DNA of 64,000 bases from Taenia hydatigena (lineage: Eukaryota > Platyhelminthes > Cestoda > Cyclophyllidea > Taeniidae), in NCBI GenBank assembly GCA_036345935.2, contig JADWOT020001185.1:62001-126000 (forward strand). Direction: 5' to 3'. Positions 25,595 to 37,249 of this stretch are shown here, in pieces. Position numbers and translations under genes: made by a program. The notes under the pieces are model-generated. The model did no database searches. It saw only the letters and a program-made list of their open reading frames with translations, and was not told the DNA's origin. Position 1 is the stretch's first letter. Each line of letters begins with the position of its first letter.

Positions 25595-26615
25595 TCTCTA
25601 CACCTCTTGATGAAGTGAATGATAATGGAGTAAATGAGGAAGAGCGAAGGATTTTGCGATGCTTAGAGTGTAAGAAAGCATGTACCAGCTCCGCCTCTTT
25701 GCGAATGCACCAGCAAAGTCACTTGCGCGTGTGGAAGTTTTTTTCTGTGATTAGGCATCATGGCCCAGGTAAATCCTCCAGGAAAGAGGAAGAAAGAGGA
25801 AAGCAAAAGGAAAGCTCTTCTTTTGTCTAATCTGCCAACCTGTCTTTTTCGATCGGTCGAACATGCCACAGCACATGCAGACACACACGACGGCGAAGAG
25901 CTGCCGCTGATCTCACAGTCGTCGGTCATTCATTAGCTATATATTGCCTATCCGACAACTAAGAAGTTGCTTAGTCCCCATTCTTGCTTTAGCCAACATT
26001 AAAAATGATGCTTTGCCACCTGCATTGTCAAAACAGCGAAAGTCCGTGACATTGTTTCTGTCGCTTTGGGTAAAGGGTTAGAGATGCTTTTATCCAAAAT
26101 TTACGCGTTGGCCTTATTAAGAGCCCGTGCTATGCGTTTCTACGTTGCAGCAAACTGACGGCATTCGATCAATTGTAGTAAAACGCAACGTTTCCCTTCA
26201 TTTTGATCAAAATGGGCAGCAATCAATCAAAAACGCTTACCAAACATGCCGCTCATGTTGATGATGCCACGCCAGTGCCTTAGAATGCTGAACTAAATTA
26301 TGCGATTGCAAATTTTACTCATTTACAATTGCTCTTGTTCAAACTTATTTTTATAAGGCGTACTATTGCAGAGTACTAAGCGAAAGTCCTAAGTTATGCT
26401 ACAAGTGCTTTGTGCGATGCCGCCATTTACTAACTACGCCAATTAAGTCAATGAGGAAAAAGACCACGATTGCGGCAAATGAGCTCAATACCTTACACAT
26501 AGTGCTTTAAGACCAGTTTAGATTTTAAATGATATCCCGCTTACAGCTTCGTACCCCATCACTTTGCCTTTCCACAGAACCGTTAGCGACGTAAATATCG
26601 AAAGATGGGCCAGAT
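25595..26615. repeat. 1021-bp block identical between arms
   Basis: I compared all lines of this block with the reverse complement of 34295-35315 and found no difference. Mismatches resume immediately on both sides (opposite 35316, and at 34294). It contains the two-finger zinc-finger frames and about 700 bp with no plausible coding frame, so identity extends well past any gene. Confidence 0.93.
25616..25910 (+). CDS. C2H2 zinc-finger protein, two fingers in two exons (left copy)
   Basis: Finger 1 (exon up to 25728) reads C-x2-C-x12-H-x3-H within RCLECKKACTSSASLRMH plus QQSH, with Leu in the conserved place but Cys where Phe is usual. Finger 2 (25782-25910, ends TGA) reads CLICQPVFFDRSNMPQH plus MQTH, again C-x2-C-x12-H-x3-H, with Phe at C+4 and the canonical helix. 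The fingers are in different frames. A 53-bp GT...AG interval (25729-25781, gtgtgg...ctccag) joins them in frame through a basic linker (ERGRKRKAKGK). The 5' border, an acceptor-like gatgaag before 25616, is uncertain and earlier exons are not found. Such proteins bind DNA or RNA in the nucleus. A frameshifted relic is the alternative if the 53-bp intron is not real. Confidence 0.55.
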
Positions 26616-26746
26616 ACGTCGACATGAAAGCCTACTAGCTTTTTGACATTTCACTATATTATCTCGTTTGTTGTGATACTTTAAGCAGCATGGTGATCTT
26701 AAGCTGTCTTTACATTTACTTTTGCACTCAATGATGCAGCAAAGAC

Positions 26747-29594
26747 AGCGAATTCATGCTGCCGTCTTTAGGTAAATTTTATGCGCCCAGTATTTTGCAT
26801 GTCCACCTCACACATCTGTTCCTGGGTATTTAAAACAGACATTGTCCTCGTATAAATTAAGCGAAAGCAGTCAAACCGCAATTTGGTGCAATTTAAGCAA
26901 CTAGTTCCTTCACCCTTTCAATATTGGCCAAACATTAGAAGCAGATGCTAGGCTTAATCCATGTTTTGCCTAAACTGACGATCACCTTGCTAATCCCAAA
27001 AAATCAAACTGGGTTTCGTCAAATTAGCACAAGCACAGGGACGTATTTGCAAGGAAGCAAATGGATCTAATCGTGATTGAACAGGTTGTAATAAACTGTA
27101 CCTTTATAAATAATGACAAGGATCGTGTCTGGCTGCAAGACTTACAAAATCTGTGCGTGTCATTAAGTGCAATTACGAAATTTGCTAATTTGACTTAGGT
27201 CCGACCCCCTGACCTGGGAAGAGCAGTCCAAAAATCAATGCAGGCATGATTATTACCTAGCGTGATGTAATACCGCAATGTCGGATAAAGACTCAGCTGG
27301 TCGACAGCAACCAATATCATCTGAACCATGCCAGCAATGGATATTTGTCATGAGGCATCCAGACGGGACTTTAGCTAAACTCGAACAACCACCGATGCTG
27401 GAATGGGGTTCATTTTTTCACTAGCGTGCCACACTTTCGTAACACTAATCTCTCGGTCAGAATGATTACCACAGCCTCAGAGGTCAATATTATACGGCCA
27501 AATTAATGCTGGTTGAGTATGATTGTAAGTTCTCAAATGCCTCTGAAACTCCAAAAGAAAATACGGGGATGGCCACCAACGATGACCACTTAGCGCGGCG
27601 CCTGACTTTTAAACACCTTCATAGGGGGCTAATACAGGCTATGCAGAGGTGTCACGCAAGTGCCGTAAATTAAAAATGCGTTCAGTGTGTTATAGCTAGG
27701 CTTAAAGTGTACCGCAGTCCACTTCAAATGTCAAATTTCTCTACTTCGTAGTGCCGATAACCTCATTTAAATTAAAAGTCGGAGCGCGCCTGGTCTATGC
27801 ACCCCAAAGTAGCACCACTTCAAAATGCAGTTGATGCTGACGCAGGCGGCCACCGTAAATTAAGTTTTTGCGAAGCTTGTAGTTTCGAAGTTTATAACGC
27901 CACCGGTCTTGGGTGAGAGTTTCTATGAAATGAATCGCGTCCTTTGAAATATTAACTACATATTTCCCTTAGGCTAATATTATCTTGTTCCATGGAGACA
28001 AAACGATTCAATTTCAAAGATAGTTAGCCTCAATCAATAGATCGTGGAGTGAATTTAGAACCTCCCCTTGATGTTAGATTAACCGGCACAAATTGTGTTT
28101 AGGACTACCACTATGTAGGCTGAGGCAAAGTTTTGACGAAATTTCCGTATGGTTCTAATCTGGTAATGGTGGATTTCGTCGTGTGTTTCCCTGCATCGAT
28201 GCCAGGAAATAGACTATTCATTTTGGGTTGCAGGACTTTGCCTTTATTTCTCCCTTAAAACTCACCCATTTTGCCTTCTGGGAAAGTCACTTTTCTTTCC
28301 AACTCAACTTTATAGTTCATGATCAGTTACGTAAAAGCATTGCAAAGTTAGTCTTAGAACGAAACGGATGAAGTTTAAGTGGTTGCATAGCTGTTTGACT
28401 TCTAGATTACTCACCAGCACTCTGCTTGTGTCTCGTCATAGGTGCTATCTCGTTCTCTCTTCAATACAGGCAAAATCTTATCTAAGTACGCGCATTGAAT
28501 CAGTCAGTGACTGACTTTAACAAGTCCCTCCAACTAGTTTTTTTCCAGCGTTTCATCAGTAGAGATAATTTGTGTGGAAATATGAGAATAATTACCGTGA
28601 TTTTATTATCCTTGGGCAAAATGCCATTAAGCGTTACCTAGTTCATCTTGTCAAAAAAGGAAAATCAATTCCAAATAAGTACTTGTGCATGTCACAGAAT
28701 AAATCCCGCTCTTTGAATTTTTCAAGGAAGGGATAGGGACTTGTCGTTATCTTACATTCGACACTTGAATGCGCTTAGCTTAAGGCGAAAAAGCTAATTG
28801 TGGTCTTTAATGCCAATCGATTACTCGAGCAACACGCATATGCTTGCACCATAAATCGGATAAACAAATTTTTAAGCAATTTGCATAAAAGGTAACACCC
28901 CACAGATCCTGCCAGGCGTATTTTGATCTCGGCTCGAGGATGGCATCCTTATATCAAACTCAAAGTTATGTTAGATGCTTTAAGCTGGACAGGGAAACGC
29001 CGTAGCTTCAGGTAATTTTACGTTTAACGTCCTTCTAGACTAGTTTAGATGGCAGAATGTGTGCATAGATAAAAGTACCTTTACCTTTTGTGCAAGATAA
29101 ATACCAAGATGCTTCCACACGAATCGTGTGAAGAGAATTTCTGGTGCGGTTAAATCCCAAGAGTGTGTTCCTGTAATCTGCATCAGAATTTCCTTGTAAA
29201 AATGAGGGGTTTAATACCAACCGTGATCACTTATCACTGTGTTTGATTCCTTTTACACTTCCTTTTCTAAATTTAGACCAACTTGCTTCCTCAAATCAGC
29301 AAAAATTGCTCGAGCTAATGCACATTTGTACTTTACCGTTGGAAGCCGAATCAAAGATCCCATAAAAGGTCTAAATCACTTTTGTCTTACTTATTCTTAG
29401 GTCAACTTCACGTGGATGTGAATTAGTCCGCCCTAAGGGATAAAATAAGTGTCACATCAAATGCCATTCCGTTTCTTTCGTTGGGCGGCATTATCAAATT
29501 CAGCAGCTGACTTAAGAGTCTTATCCATCGTAGACCGCGTTTATACGCCAAATCATCACAAAAGGGCATTCCATTACCCATTTATTGAGTAAAG
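26747..29594. other. spacer, proximal part, no recognised gene
   Basis: Single-copy DNA between the left arm and the CELF exons. I looked for RRM1/RRM2 signatures of CELF (RNP1 and RNP2 codons) on the plus strand and saw none. Only short frames are present. Confidence 0.4.
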
Positions 29595-29966
29595 TCATAT
29601 AAAACCGACAATAATATTAGTGGTCCCCTTTAGTTTATGCCAAAGGCGATAAAAATCACTAGTTTTGACACTAACTGGGCCAATGCTATGTAGAAGGTTA
29701 ACTTGCTCATCCATGACGTAAGGCACAAGGCGCTGATCCAATAGTTGTGCAGACTCATCGGCACATCCAATCAGATGCCTCATTCTCTCATTGATCACTC
29801 CCAACCAATAATGCAGGAGTTGTGATTCATCCATTGGCGAATAAGCGCTTAGAATATGGATAACGGACGCACCAAAGAAATGTATAGATATCAAAGCTGT
29901 GTAGTAGCAGCACCACTCAGGTCCAAAATTTCGTGTTAGGGCGACACGTAGTCCTGAATCGTTCAT
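29595..29966 (-). CDS. hypothetical protein, 123 codons, divergent from CELF exon
   Basis: ATG-to-TGA frame whose amino-acid composition is balanced and protein-like: a hydrophobic patch early (TALISIHFFGASVIHIL), then an acidic/aromatic middle (MDESQLLHYWLGVINERM). No family recognised, and no signal peptide at the very N-terminus. Its ATG (29966) lies 20 bp from the ATG proposed for the CELF first exon (29987, plus strand), so the two would share a bidirectional start region. It may instead be one exon of a minus-strand gene, or a chance frame. Confidence 0.35.
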   Translation of the reverse strand: MNDSGLRVALTRNFGPEWCCYYTALISIHFFGASVIHILSAYSPMDESQLLHYWLGVINERMRHLIGCADESAQLLDQRLVPYVMDEQVNLLHSIGPVSVKTSDFYRLWHKLKGTTNIIVGFI

Positions 29967-29986
29967 TGTACTGCATTCCTACACGC

Positions 29987-32213
29987 ATGGATCGTAGAGC
30001 GGAATCAGCCAATTCTAACTCTAATGTTGCATCTCAAGTTCAGGAGGACAGAAATTCCGGTGAGTGTTTTACATTTATAGTGTCCCTGTCAAATGGTATG
30101 TTCTTAGGGTTATAAACTTCATTCTTTCATGAAACCACCCGGTTTCTGCGTGCAGCCGCCAAATTATTCTTTTTTTGGCACTTTGCAGTTTAAAAATAAG
30201 ATAGTGATAAGCAAGAATTGGCTGACCTATCTTCTTTACTCGTTGATGTTATGGCGGTACTCTTAGGAGAGCCACCAAGAGCGGGATGTGCCCCAACCCC
30301 GTTTTATCCACCCCAGTTTGTTAGTAGTACACATTTAGCGGAGTGACACATTTGAAAATTATTACCTTTTTTGATATTTAAATGCGAGCTCCTAGGTTAG
30401 CTCAGCCAAGGCAATTTTTAAGGTTGTGGCTGATGTTAATGCAGGAAAGTCACGACCGATTTCGTCAGTATTAGATAGGAAGGCCTATCTACTACTGAAA
30501 GGGAGGGCTTGCTATGCAAGTTTAGGAGGCCGTGAAGTTAGAAAATGTTTTTCATGTTTTCTTTTCCTATTGACGTCGCTTTTGCTTTATTTTACAATTA
30601 CATTTAATTAAACCAAAGATCGTGCCTCGGAGGACTCCTTTGGCCCAAGAGGACCTAGTCCGTTGACTATTGCAGATGGAATTTCCACAGTAACCGTAAG
30701 TACTTGGAATTGGGCTGCAGTACGGCCGTGAAATATCCATGTCTTCTCGTATTTAACAACAATGATTGCTTTTTGACAGAACTCAGATAATTTGCCGCCG
30801 AAAGCGGCTACTGGTGCACCTTACGAAAGAAACATGGAAGTAGCTGGATCGATGCCTCTACTCAACGGCTACATGTTACCATCGAGCTCAAGTTCGACTC
30901 CAGCTGTGATGTCTCTCGGAGGTCATAATGTTGCACAGCCTACTACAACTTTCCAAATAAATTGCCCCATGGCCGTTACTGCTCCACTTGGTCGTGACCT
31001 CGGCCATTGTCTTCCGACGCTACAACCCGTAAGCACATTCTTTTGAGGATTAGCTAAGGAAATTATGCTTCTACTATATGCGCAAGGCCTTTTTTAGTCG
31101 CTGACGACTAAAATGCTTCTGAAGGTTACATATGTAGGCAAAGGCTGAGATGAAAGGGCTGTTCTACCATTGCAGGGTTCCGCAGCAGTTGCACAGATCC
31201 TGCCAAGTGCAGCGATTTCGTTCCCAGTTTGGCCGAATCCTGCAGCTGTTGCTGTAACCGACAACGCTGGGTTAGCCATCAGCAACACGATTGCTGCGCT
31301 AGAAGCTAATTACGAGGCCGCAAAAAATGATCCCTTAGTGGTGCAATACATTGCATCTCTGGTGGCTCAACACAACTTACAGCAGCTCATGCTGCAGCAG
31401 CAACAGCAATATCTTGCTACCAGTGCACATCAGAACAACCACTTTTACCCAAGTTGGAATGTGCAACTTACAGTGCCAAGCACTTCTTATAACAGCGCAG
31501 GTGAGTTGTCGTTTACCGTCCTTTGCTGTGGAAATTATGCCTTTATAGCCATTCATAATCGTGCGTTAATTTTAGCTACCCACCCACCTGTGTGCATCAA
31601 TCCCCAGTTTGGGTATGGTTTGTTTATGCTTCTCCTTTTATTTGTTCATATTTAAAAAATTTCTTGATGCACTATCTTCCTTTGCCTTCAGTTGCAGTGG
31701 CTGCTCAATACGCCGCCCAAGTTGTGAACACCCCTAATCACCAAGATCCCGTTGGACGGGAATCAGTGAGAAGGGGCCCAAAAGGCTCCAACCTATTCAT
31801 CTTCCATATTCCTCAGGAATGTAGTGAAAAGAATTTACACGATCTGTTTACACCATTTGGGCGAGTATTGAGTGTGAAGATATTTTTGGACAGAACAACA
31901 GGCCAAAGCAAGGGCTTTGGTAGGTACTCATGTTTAGTTAATTGTCCTTTATGCAGCCACGTTCTCTGCTAACCGCGGTGTGTTCATTTTTACAGGTTTT
32001 GTCAGCTACGACAATATCGCCAGTGCGCAGAACGCGATACGCGCAATGGATGGATATGCTTTGGGAGGGAAAAGATTGAAAGTTCAATTGAAGCGCCTTG
32101 AAGGTAGATCTTTTATAAGCCACAAGTCTTAACGACTGTTATAACTCATGCTACTGTAATTCCAAGTGTTCTTTCCTTTTTTAGAAGGAAAGCATAAGGT
32201 GCCTAGTCCTTGA
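29987..32213 (+). CDS. CELF/Bruno-like RNA-binding protein (RRM3 and linker), 8 exons
   Basis: Exons: 29987-30059, 30619-30695, 30780-31028, 31176-31500, 31576-31617, 31692-31919, 31996-32103, 32185-32213. Phases agree at every junction and the lengths sum to 1131 bp, 376 residues plus TGA. Residues about 105-250 are the Ala/Gln-rich divergent linker (an LMLQQQQQ run). Residues 288-366 are RRM3 with RNP2 LFIFHI (290-295) and RNP1 KGFGFVSY (329-336), ending KRLKVQLKR as in CELF proteins. The final exon gives a short [10 protein letters not shown] tail in place of the usual ...KPY. CELF proteins bind U/G-rich RNA and control splicing, decay and translation. RRM1 and RRM2, normally N-terminal, are not seen: either upstream exons lie outside this stretch and the first exon is internal, or this is a short isoform. 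Exon 2 has a weak acceptor (ccaaag); exon 1 and exon 2 are the least certain. Confidence 0.88.
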
Positions 32214-32799
32214 ACAATTTTGCAGCACACCATGGTAGTCTATCCGATTTTAAAATGGTTAATGCGCTCAAAGATGAGTAAGCTATTGCATTGTTAGTGC
32301 TTTGATCCATGACGCTCAATTTTGAAAAGAGTAACACAGGCTGCTGCAAGTGTATCCTAGTGTTTTGGATGTCGCCTAAGCACCACCTGATGTAGTGTAT
32401 TTTTTGCCATTGCCAGTGTTGATTGTACCATTTCCTATGCTCTCGCTGTGCTGCATAACTGTTATTTATCGGAATTTTGGGTGACTGCTTTGATAGCGTC
32501 GCCCACTCTTGTGTAAGAAACGCAGCTTTTGCATTGAGAGTTATGCCCTGCATAGATTTTAAACATGACTTTACGCATATTTAGTTTAATGCAACGAGTC
32601 GCGTAGTCAAGTGCGTCAGCACTTTTTCTCCCTTACTTCCGAATGCGCTAATTTACACAAACACTTACATTTAGACACGCGCTGTATGGCGTTATTTTTA
32701 ATTTTTTTCGTTTCTTATAATGCAATCCTTTTATTGTTTTAGTTGACCAGTTCCTTTGTATCAATCGTCACGCTTATGTGAGATCTAATGTATTCCTTC
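32214..32799 (+). other. CELF 3' untranslated region
   Basis: Runs from the TGA to the AATAAA at 32800. Parts are echoed in the arm pseudogenes (for example the gatgtcgcctaagcacc region near 32371 against gatgtcacctcggagcac near 37800), showing the duplicated unit extended past the coding end. Confidence 0.6.
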
Positions 32800-32805
32800 A
32801 ATAAA
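32800..32805 (+). promoter_or_regulatory. polyadenylation signal AATAAA for CELF
   Basis: AATAAA about 590 bp after the stop codon, followed by a T-rich stretch (atattttgctttaataattctt). Canonical hexamer; assignment is by position. Confidence 0.6.
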
Positions 32806-34163
32806 TATTTTGCTTTAATAATTCTTAAATTCTGTAATGAGGTTGCGAAAAGATATGCCTTTTCATAGCATGTTTATTAACTTTGAACATGAGGTGAGAT
32901 TTACAACGGGAATAATGGAAGCTAAGAAGGAAGGTCGCAAAATTTATGCTTGCTCTGAATTATCAATCAGTGTGAAAACAACTTGTTAGTTATCCTCTGT
33001 AAATATTACATGAAAACGAATTACGAGTTAAGGATTAATAATTGGAATGAAAGTGGAATTTTCTTTGTTATAAAGAATGGAGAGCATTTCTGTATGAGGT
33101 GCATTTATCAAATGTAAGATATTGTCTCCGGGCCTTGTGTTGTGAGTTCGTTTATTATTTTTGGCATTTTACGCAACTTCTAGCCTTTTGATAGGTTAGT
33201 CAGATCTAATCAACAGTACCGTGTACTGCGCCCATAATACAGAGTTTGACGCATGGACGAAATCGGCCGCAAGCAAATGTTCAGGTCGTCACTGCAGTGT
33301 TTGGGTTGTGCCGTGACTCACCCTACACGTAGTTTCGCTGCACAATGGCTTCGGCTAAGATCGCTTGTTGTGGATTAAATCAGAGAATCGCACAACCTGC
33401 TGCTTGACTCTGCATTCACAATCACCACCGTAAGAATCACTGCAGCTGGTGGGTTTGTGCAGTCTGTTATCGATGGTGCTGACGGTTTGGCCAGGTTGGA
33501 CAGGCTTTGATTACCATCAGCCAACGATAGCGATGCAAGCAGTTAGCATGAGTCAATGCAAAGCATCTTAATTTAAGCTATGTTGGACGGGCAAGGAATG
33601 CGTGGCCATAAGAGTAGAGCAGTTAATATTTCCGATACGGTTAGTCTTGTCGATGTTAGTGACGTGAGATTGGTGATCTCTTGGAGGTTGGACATAGTCA
33701 AGGCATCGATTGCTAAGACCTTAGGGTTAGGGTTAGAGGCATCGTCTCTTTGTACCGTCACCTGGCCAGCCCCCCGAATAACAAGGGCTGTAGACAAAAA
33801 ACGTAAGACGACCTTTACGCGACCCTACCTGAACTTATAAGCTATCAGAATCTGTGGACATCTGCGCCATTGTCCGTTTGGGCAGCTGCATTCCTCTATC
33901 TCATATCAGGATTCGGGTAAAGAACTACTCGACTTGCGGACAGCGGACTTTAAGGTGAAGGCATGAAAGGTGGCACAAACCCACTTGTTGTAGCAGACTG
34001 ATTCTCCTTCTTATCATACCAGAATGCGTCACCCATTTAATGATTCAGTAGTGGGACAAAATATGGGCTTGTTTGAGCCCATGTAATGAGAGCACTTAGC
34101 AAAGTCAAAACCGGCTTTTAACTGTAAAGTTAGCTTTTTTTCAATTGTCTGCCAGTAGTTTGA
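32806..34163. other. spacer, distal part, no recognised gene
   Basis: Between the CELF polyadenylation signal and the right arm. Contains the short telomere-like run at 33721 and a palindrome-rich frame pair at 33573-33840 on both strands, without family motifs. Confidence 0.4.
33721..33736. repeat. short telomere-like TTAGGG run
   Basis: ttagggttagggttag: two full TTAGGG units and a partial one, about 430 bp from the inner edge of the right arm. TTAGGG is the telomere unit of most animals (nematodes typically use TTAGGC). Two units can arise by chance. Confidence 0.5.
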
Positions 34164-34999
34164 GTCTTCGCTGCATCATTGAGTGCAAAAGTAAATGTAA
34201 AGACAGCTTAAGATCACCATGCTACTTAAAGTATCGCAACAAACGAGATAATATAGTGAAATGTCAAAAAGCTAGTAGGCTTTCATGTCGACGCATCTGG
34301 CCCATCTTTCGATATTTACGTCGCTAACGGTTCTGTGGAAAGGCAAAGTGATGGGGTACGAAGCTGTAAGCGGGATATCATTTAAAATCTAAACTGGTCT
34401 TAAAGCACTATGTGTAAGGTATTGAGCTCATTTGCCGCAATCGTGGTCTTTTTCCTCATTGACTTAATTGGCGTAGTTAGTAAATGGCGGCATCGCACAA
34501 AGCACTTGTAGCATAACTTAGGACTTTCGCTTAGTACTCTGCAATAGTACGCCTTATAAAAATAAGTTTGAACAAGAGCAATTGTAAATGAGTAAAATTT
34601 GCAATCGCATAATTTAGTTCAGCATTCTAAGGCACTGGCGTGGCATCATCAACATGAGCGGCATGTTTGGTAAGCGTTTTTGATTGATTGCTGCCCATTT
34701 TGATCAAAATGAAGGGAAACGTTGCGTTTTACTACAATTGATCGAATGCCGTCAGTTTGCTGCAACGTAGAAACGCATAGCACGGGCTCTTAATAAGGCC
34801 AACGCGTAAATTTTGGATAAAAGCATCTCTAACCCTTTACCCAAAGCGACAGAAACAATGTCACGGACTTTCGCTGTTTTGACAATGCAGGTGGCAAAGC
34901 ATCATTTTTAATGTTGGCTAAAGCAAGAATGGGGACTAAGCAACTTCTTAGTTGTCGGATAGGCAATATATAGCTAATGAATGACCGACGACTGTGAGA

Positions 35000-35294
35000 T
35001 CAGCGGCAGCTCTTCGCCGTCGTGTGTGTCTGCATGTGCTGTGGCATGTTCGACCGATCGAAAAAGACAGGTTGGCAGATTAGACAAAAGAAGAGCTTTC
35101 CTTTTGCTTTCCTCTTTCTTCCTCTTTCCTGGAGGATTTACCTGGGCCATGATGCCTAATCACAGAAAAAAACTTCCACACGCGCAAGTGACTTTGCTGG
35201 TGCATTCGCAAAGAGGCGGAGCTGGTACATGCTTTCTTACACTCTAAGCATCGCAAAATCCTTCGCTCTTCCTCATTTACTCCATTATCATTCA
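35000..35294 (-). CDS. C2H2 zinc-finger protein, two fingers in two exons (right copy)
   Basis: Base-identical to the left copy. Exon with finger 1 ends at 35182, the 53-bp intron-like interval is 35129-35181, and the exon with finger 2 is 35000-35128. The two copies point toward each other across the spacer that holds CELF. Identity reaches only about 20 bp upstream of the first visible exon, so any promoter further out has diverged between copies. Confidence 0.55.
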
Positions 35295-35315
35295 CTTCAT
35301 CAAGAGGTGTAGAGA

Positions 35316-37249
35316 GGTAGATGATGTTGTTTTCATGCCGTTGTCATACGTCTCAATGCTGCTTTTGCACGCTGCGTAAGGCACGGTAAGCCAGGTCTCG
35401 GAAAGCAGATAGTGGCAGCAACAGAGGTGATCAGAGAGTTGCATATCGAATGCACCAGACCGCATTAATGGAAGACACAAGGGGTGACAAGCGGGTCATA
35501 AAGCTGTAAAACCGTTTCTGATTATGGGCACAGGTTTTGGCTGAAAGAATGCGCAGACAGACCTGCCATGAGGTTCTTGTCATTACATCTACTTTTACTC
35601 TGTAATATTGATGGCGAGTTAAATTGCATTTTGCCTGTTTTGCAAATTGTCATATTGACCTCCTGGTCAAGACACCACATATTTTTGACTGAATTTTGCA
35701 TTGTGTTATTATTGCTGGTTAAACTACAGTATTGTGCTGAGGGCACTTGTGATTGCGCCTAGAAGTAAGATCAGCAGTAGTTCATTTGGTTTTGTTGCAC
35801 ATTAAACCGATAGGTCGATAAAATAAATCAAATTGAATGCATAACTTGCCGGTACAGTTTCCCTTATGGGACGTTGTAGGTCAGGCTTGCATGGAAAGAC
35901 GCATGCCCACTACCGGCGTTGTTGTATACGTATCTTGGAATGAATTGTGCATCACTATGGAAACAGAATAAGAACGGAACATAAGGAAGCAGTCAAGAGA
36001 GTCTGTGGCTACTCTCTAAGGCTTGTGCTATGCTGGAAATGGATTTGACATTAGGCCACAGTGTCTCCGCAGCTAAGTGTACGAATAGCACGATCGAAAC
36101 CATTTTACATCCATAGCATCTCAACCAGCGGCCTTAAAGTGGACCATCTCACCGTGAGAGGACAAGGAAACCGGCGAATGCTACCTTTTTCGAAGCATGG
36201 AGACATTCATTATAATTGTGAGCGATGACTTGTCTGTGCAGATGTAACACCAATGTTGTTCGCTCTGTCAAATGTATTGGGGCAGTGCAACATTCTGCAG
36301 CGGTTCTTTAAAAAGCTTAATCACAAGTAAAAGAAAACAAGAAAGCGCTTTAAACTTTTTGAACTACAGATTTGGGCAAGCTTTGGAGCGGAAAACGTCA
36401 AATGTGGGCTTTAGTGCCATCTTATTACTCCGGAAACATTCATAAATTGATGCAGCATATTAAACAACTAAAGTGCTAGAAAACTTTCCTTAGCGATATT
36501 CTACATGGTGCCCTTGCGTTCAATGCAAAATTATGCTGTGCGTCTCAAGCAGGACATAAGGATACCGCACTGTTTATTGTCTTTGTGGTAAGCGTATTCC
36601 CCACCCTAGCTGAGCGGTGGATTGAAGATCTAAATGTAGCAGGCTGCTGTGCGGGAATATTGCCGTAATTTTACTTCCTCACCTTCTCAACTTCTTTATT
36701 TGATCCCGAGACCTACTTGCATGACCTTTTGGGCACGTTTTGAAGAGAAATACGTAACCACATGCTCAGAGATTAAAAACCTGTGCACGGGATTTCAAGC
36801 AAACCAAGTATAGGGAATCTCACGGAGTGATTACGCCTTTACGATTTGGCTTAGTTAAAATGCATGCAAGCACGACACACAACTACGGGGTTTACCATTT
36901 TCAGTGACCACTGATCACTGCCTGACACTTTTACATTGCGTTTACTTATCCTGCCGGATTCCGATAGAATTTTCTCGAAATCATACCATTTAGTAAAATC
37001 ATGAAACTATGGATTCGCTACTGAGGACTGAATCACAGCCCTTACAAAAACATATGCATCGCGATTCTCCATTCTTCTGCGTGTCGGGTAGCCTTCACCA
37101 AGGTGTGTTTTCGCACAACCCTAGAAGCTAAAATGCGTGACACTTAGATATGTCACGTTGATGATATCGCAAGTGTTCATCAATTTACATGGTCTCCTTC
37201 AAGTTAAGTTCCTAATAAATTTTGCCCTTTTGCTCACACCAGAGTGGTC
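35316..37249. other. right-arm segment without recognised gene
   Basis: Diverged counterpart of 23416-25594 with frequent substitutions and small indels. The open frames here do not correspond to those in the left arm, which argues against coding function. Confidence 0.4.

Larger units (their letters stand above)
17494..26746 (+). repeat. left arm of large inverted repeat
   Basis: The reverse complement of this segment matches 34164-43100. The inner border is sharp: homology stops at 26746 and 34164. The outer border fades within the H3-like remnants near 17494 and 43100. The arms differ in length (9253 versus 8937 bp), so indels have accumulated. Divergence is uneven: some 60-bp lines differ at about 8 positions (for example 25501-25560), others at 1 or 2 (18061-18240), and three blocks are identical (18926-19476, 21598-22122, 25595-26615). 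The arm carries histone and CELF pseudogenes and three conserved open frames. Confidence 0.95.

Noticed and set aside
25663..25929. 88-codon minus-strand frame (also at 34981-35247 plus)
   Set aside because: It is the antisense shadow of the two zinc-finger exons. It is identical between arms only because the whole block is identical.
25760..25936. 58-codon ATG frame (MAQVNPPGKRKK...) across the zinc-finger region
   Set aside because: It crosses the second finger in the wrong frame. The finger motif in the adjacent frame is far more specific.
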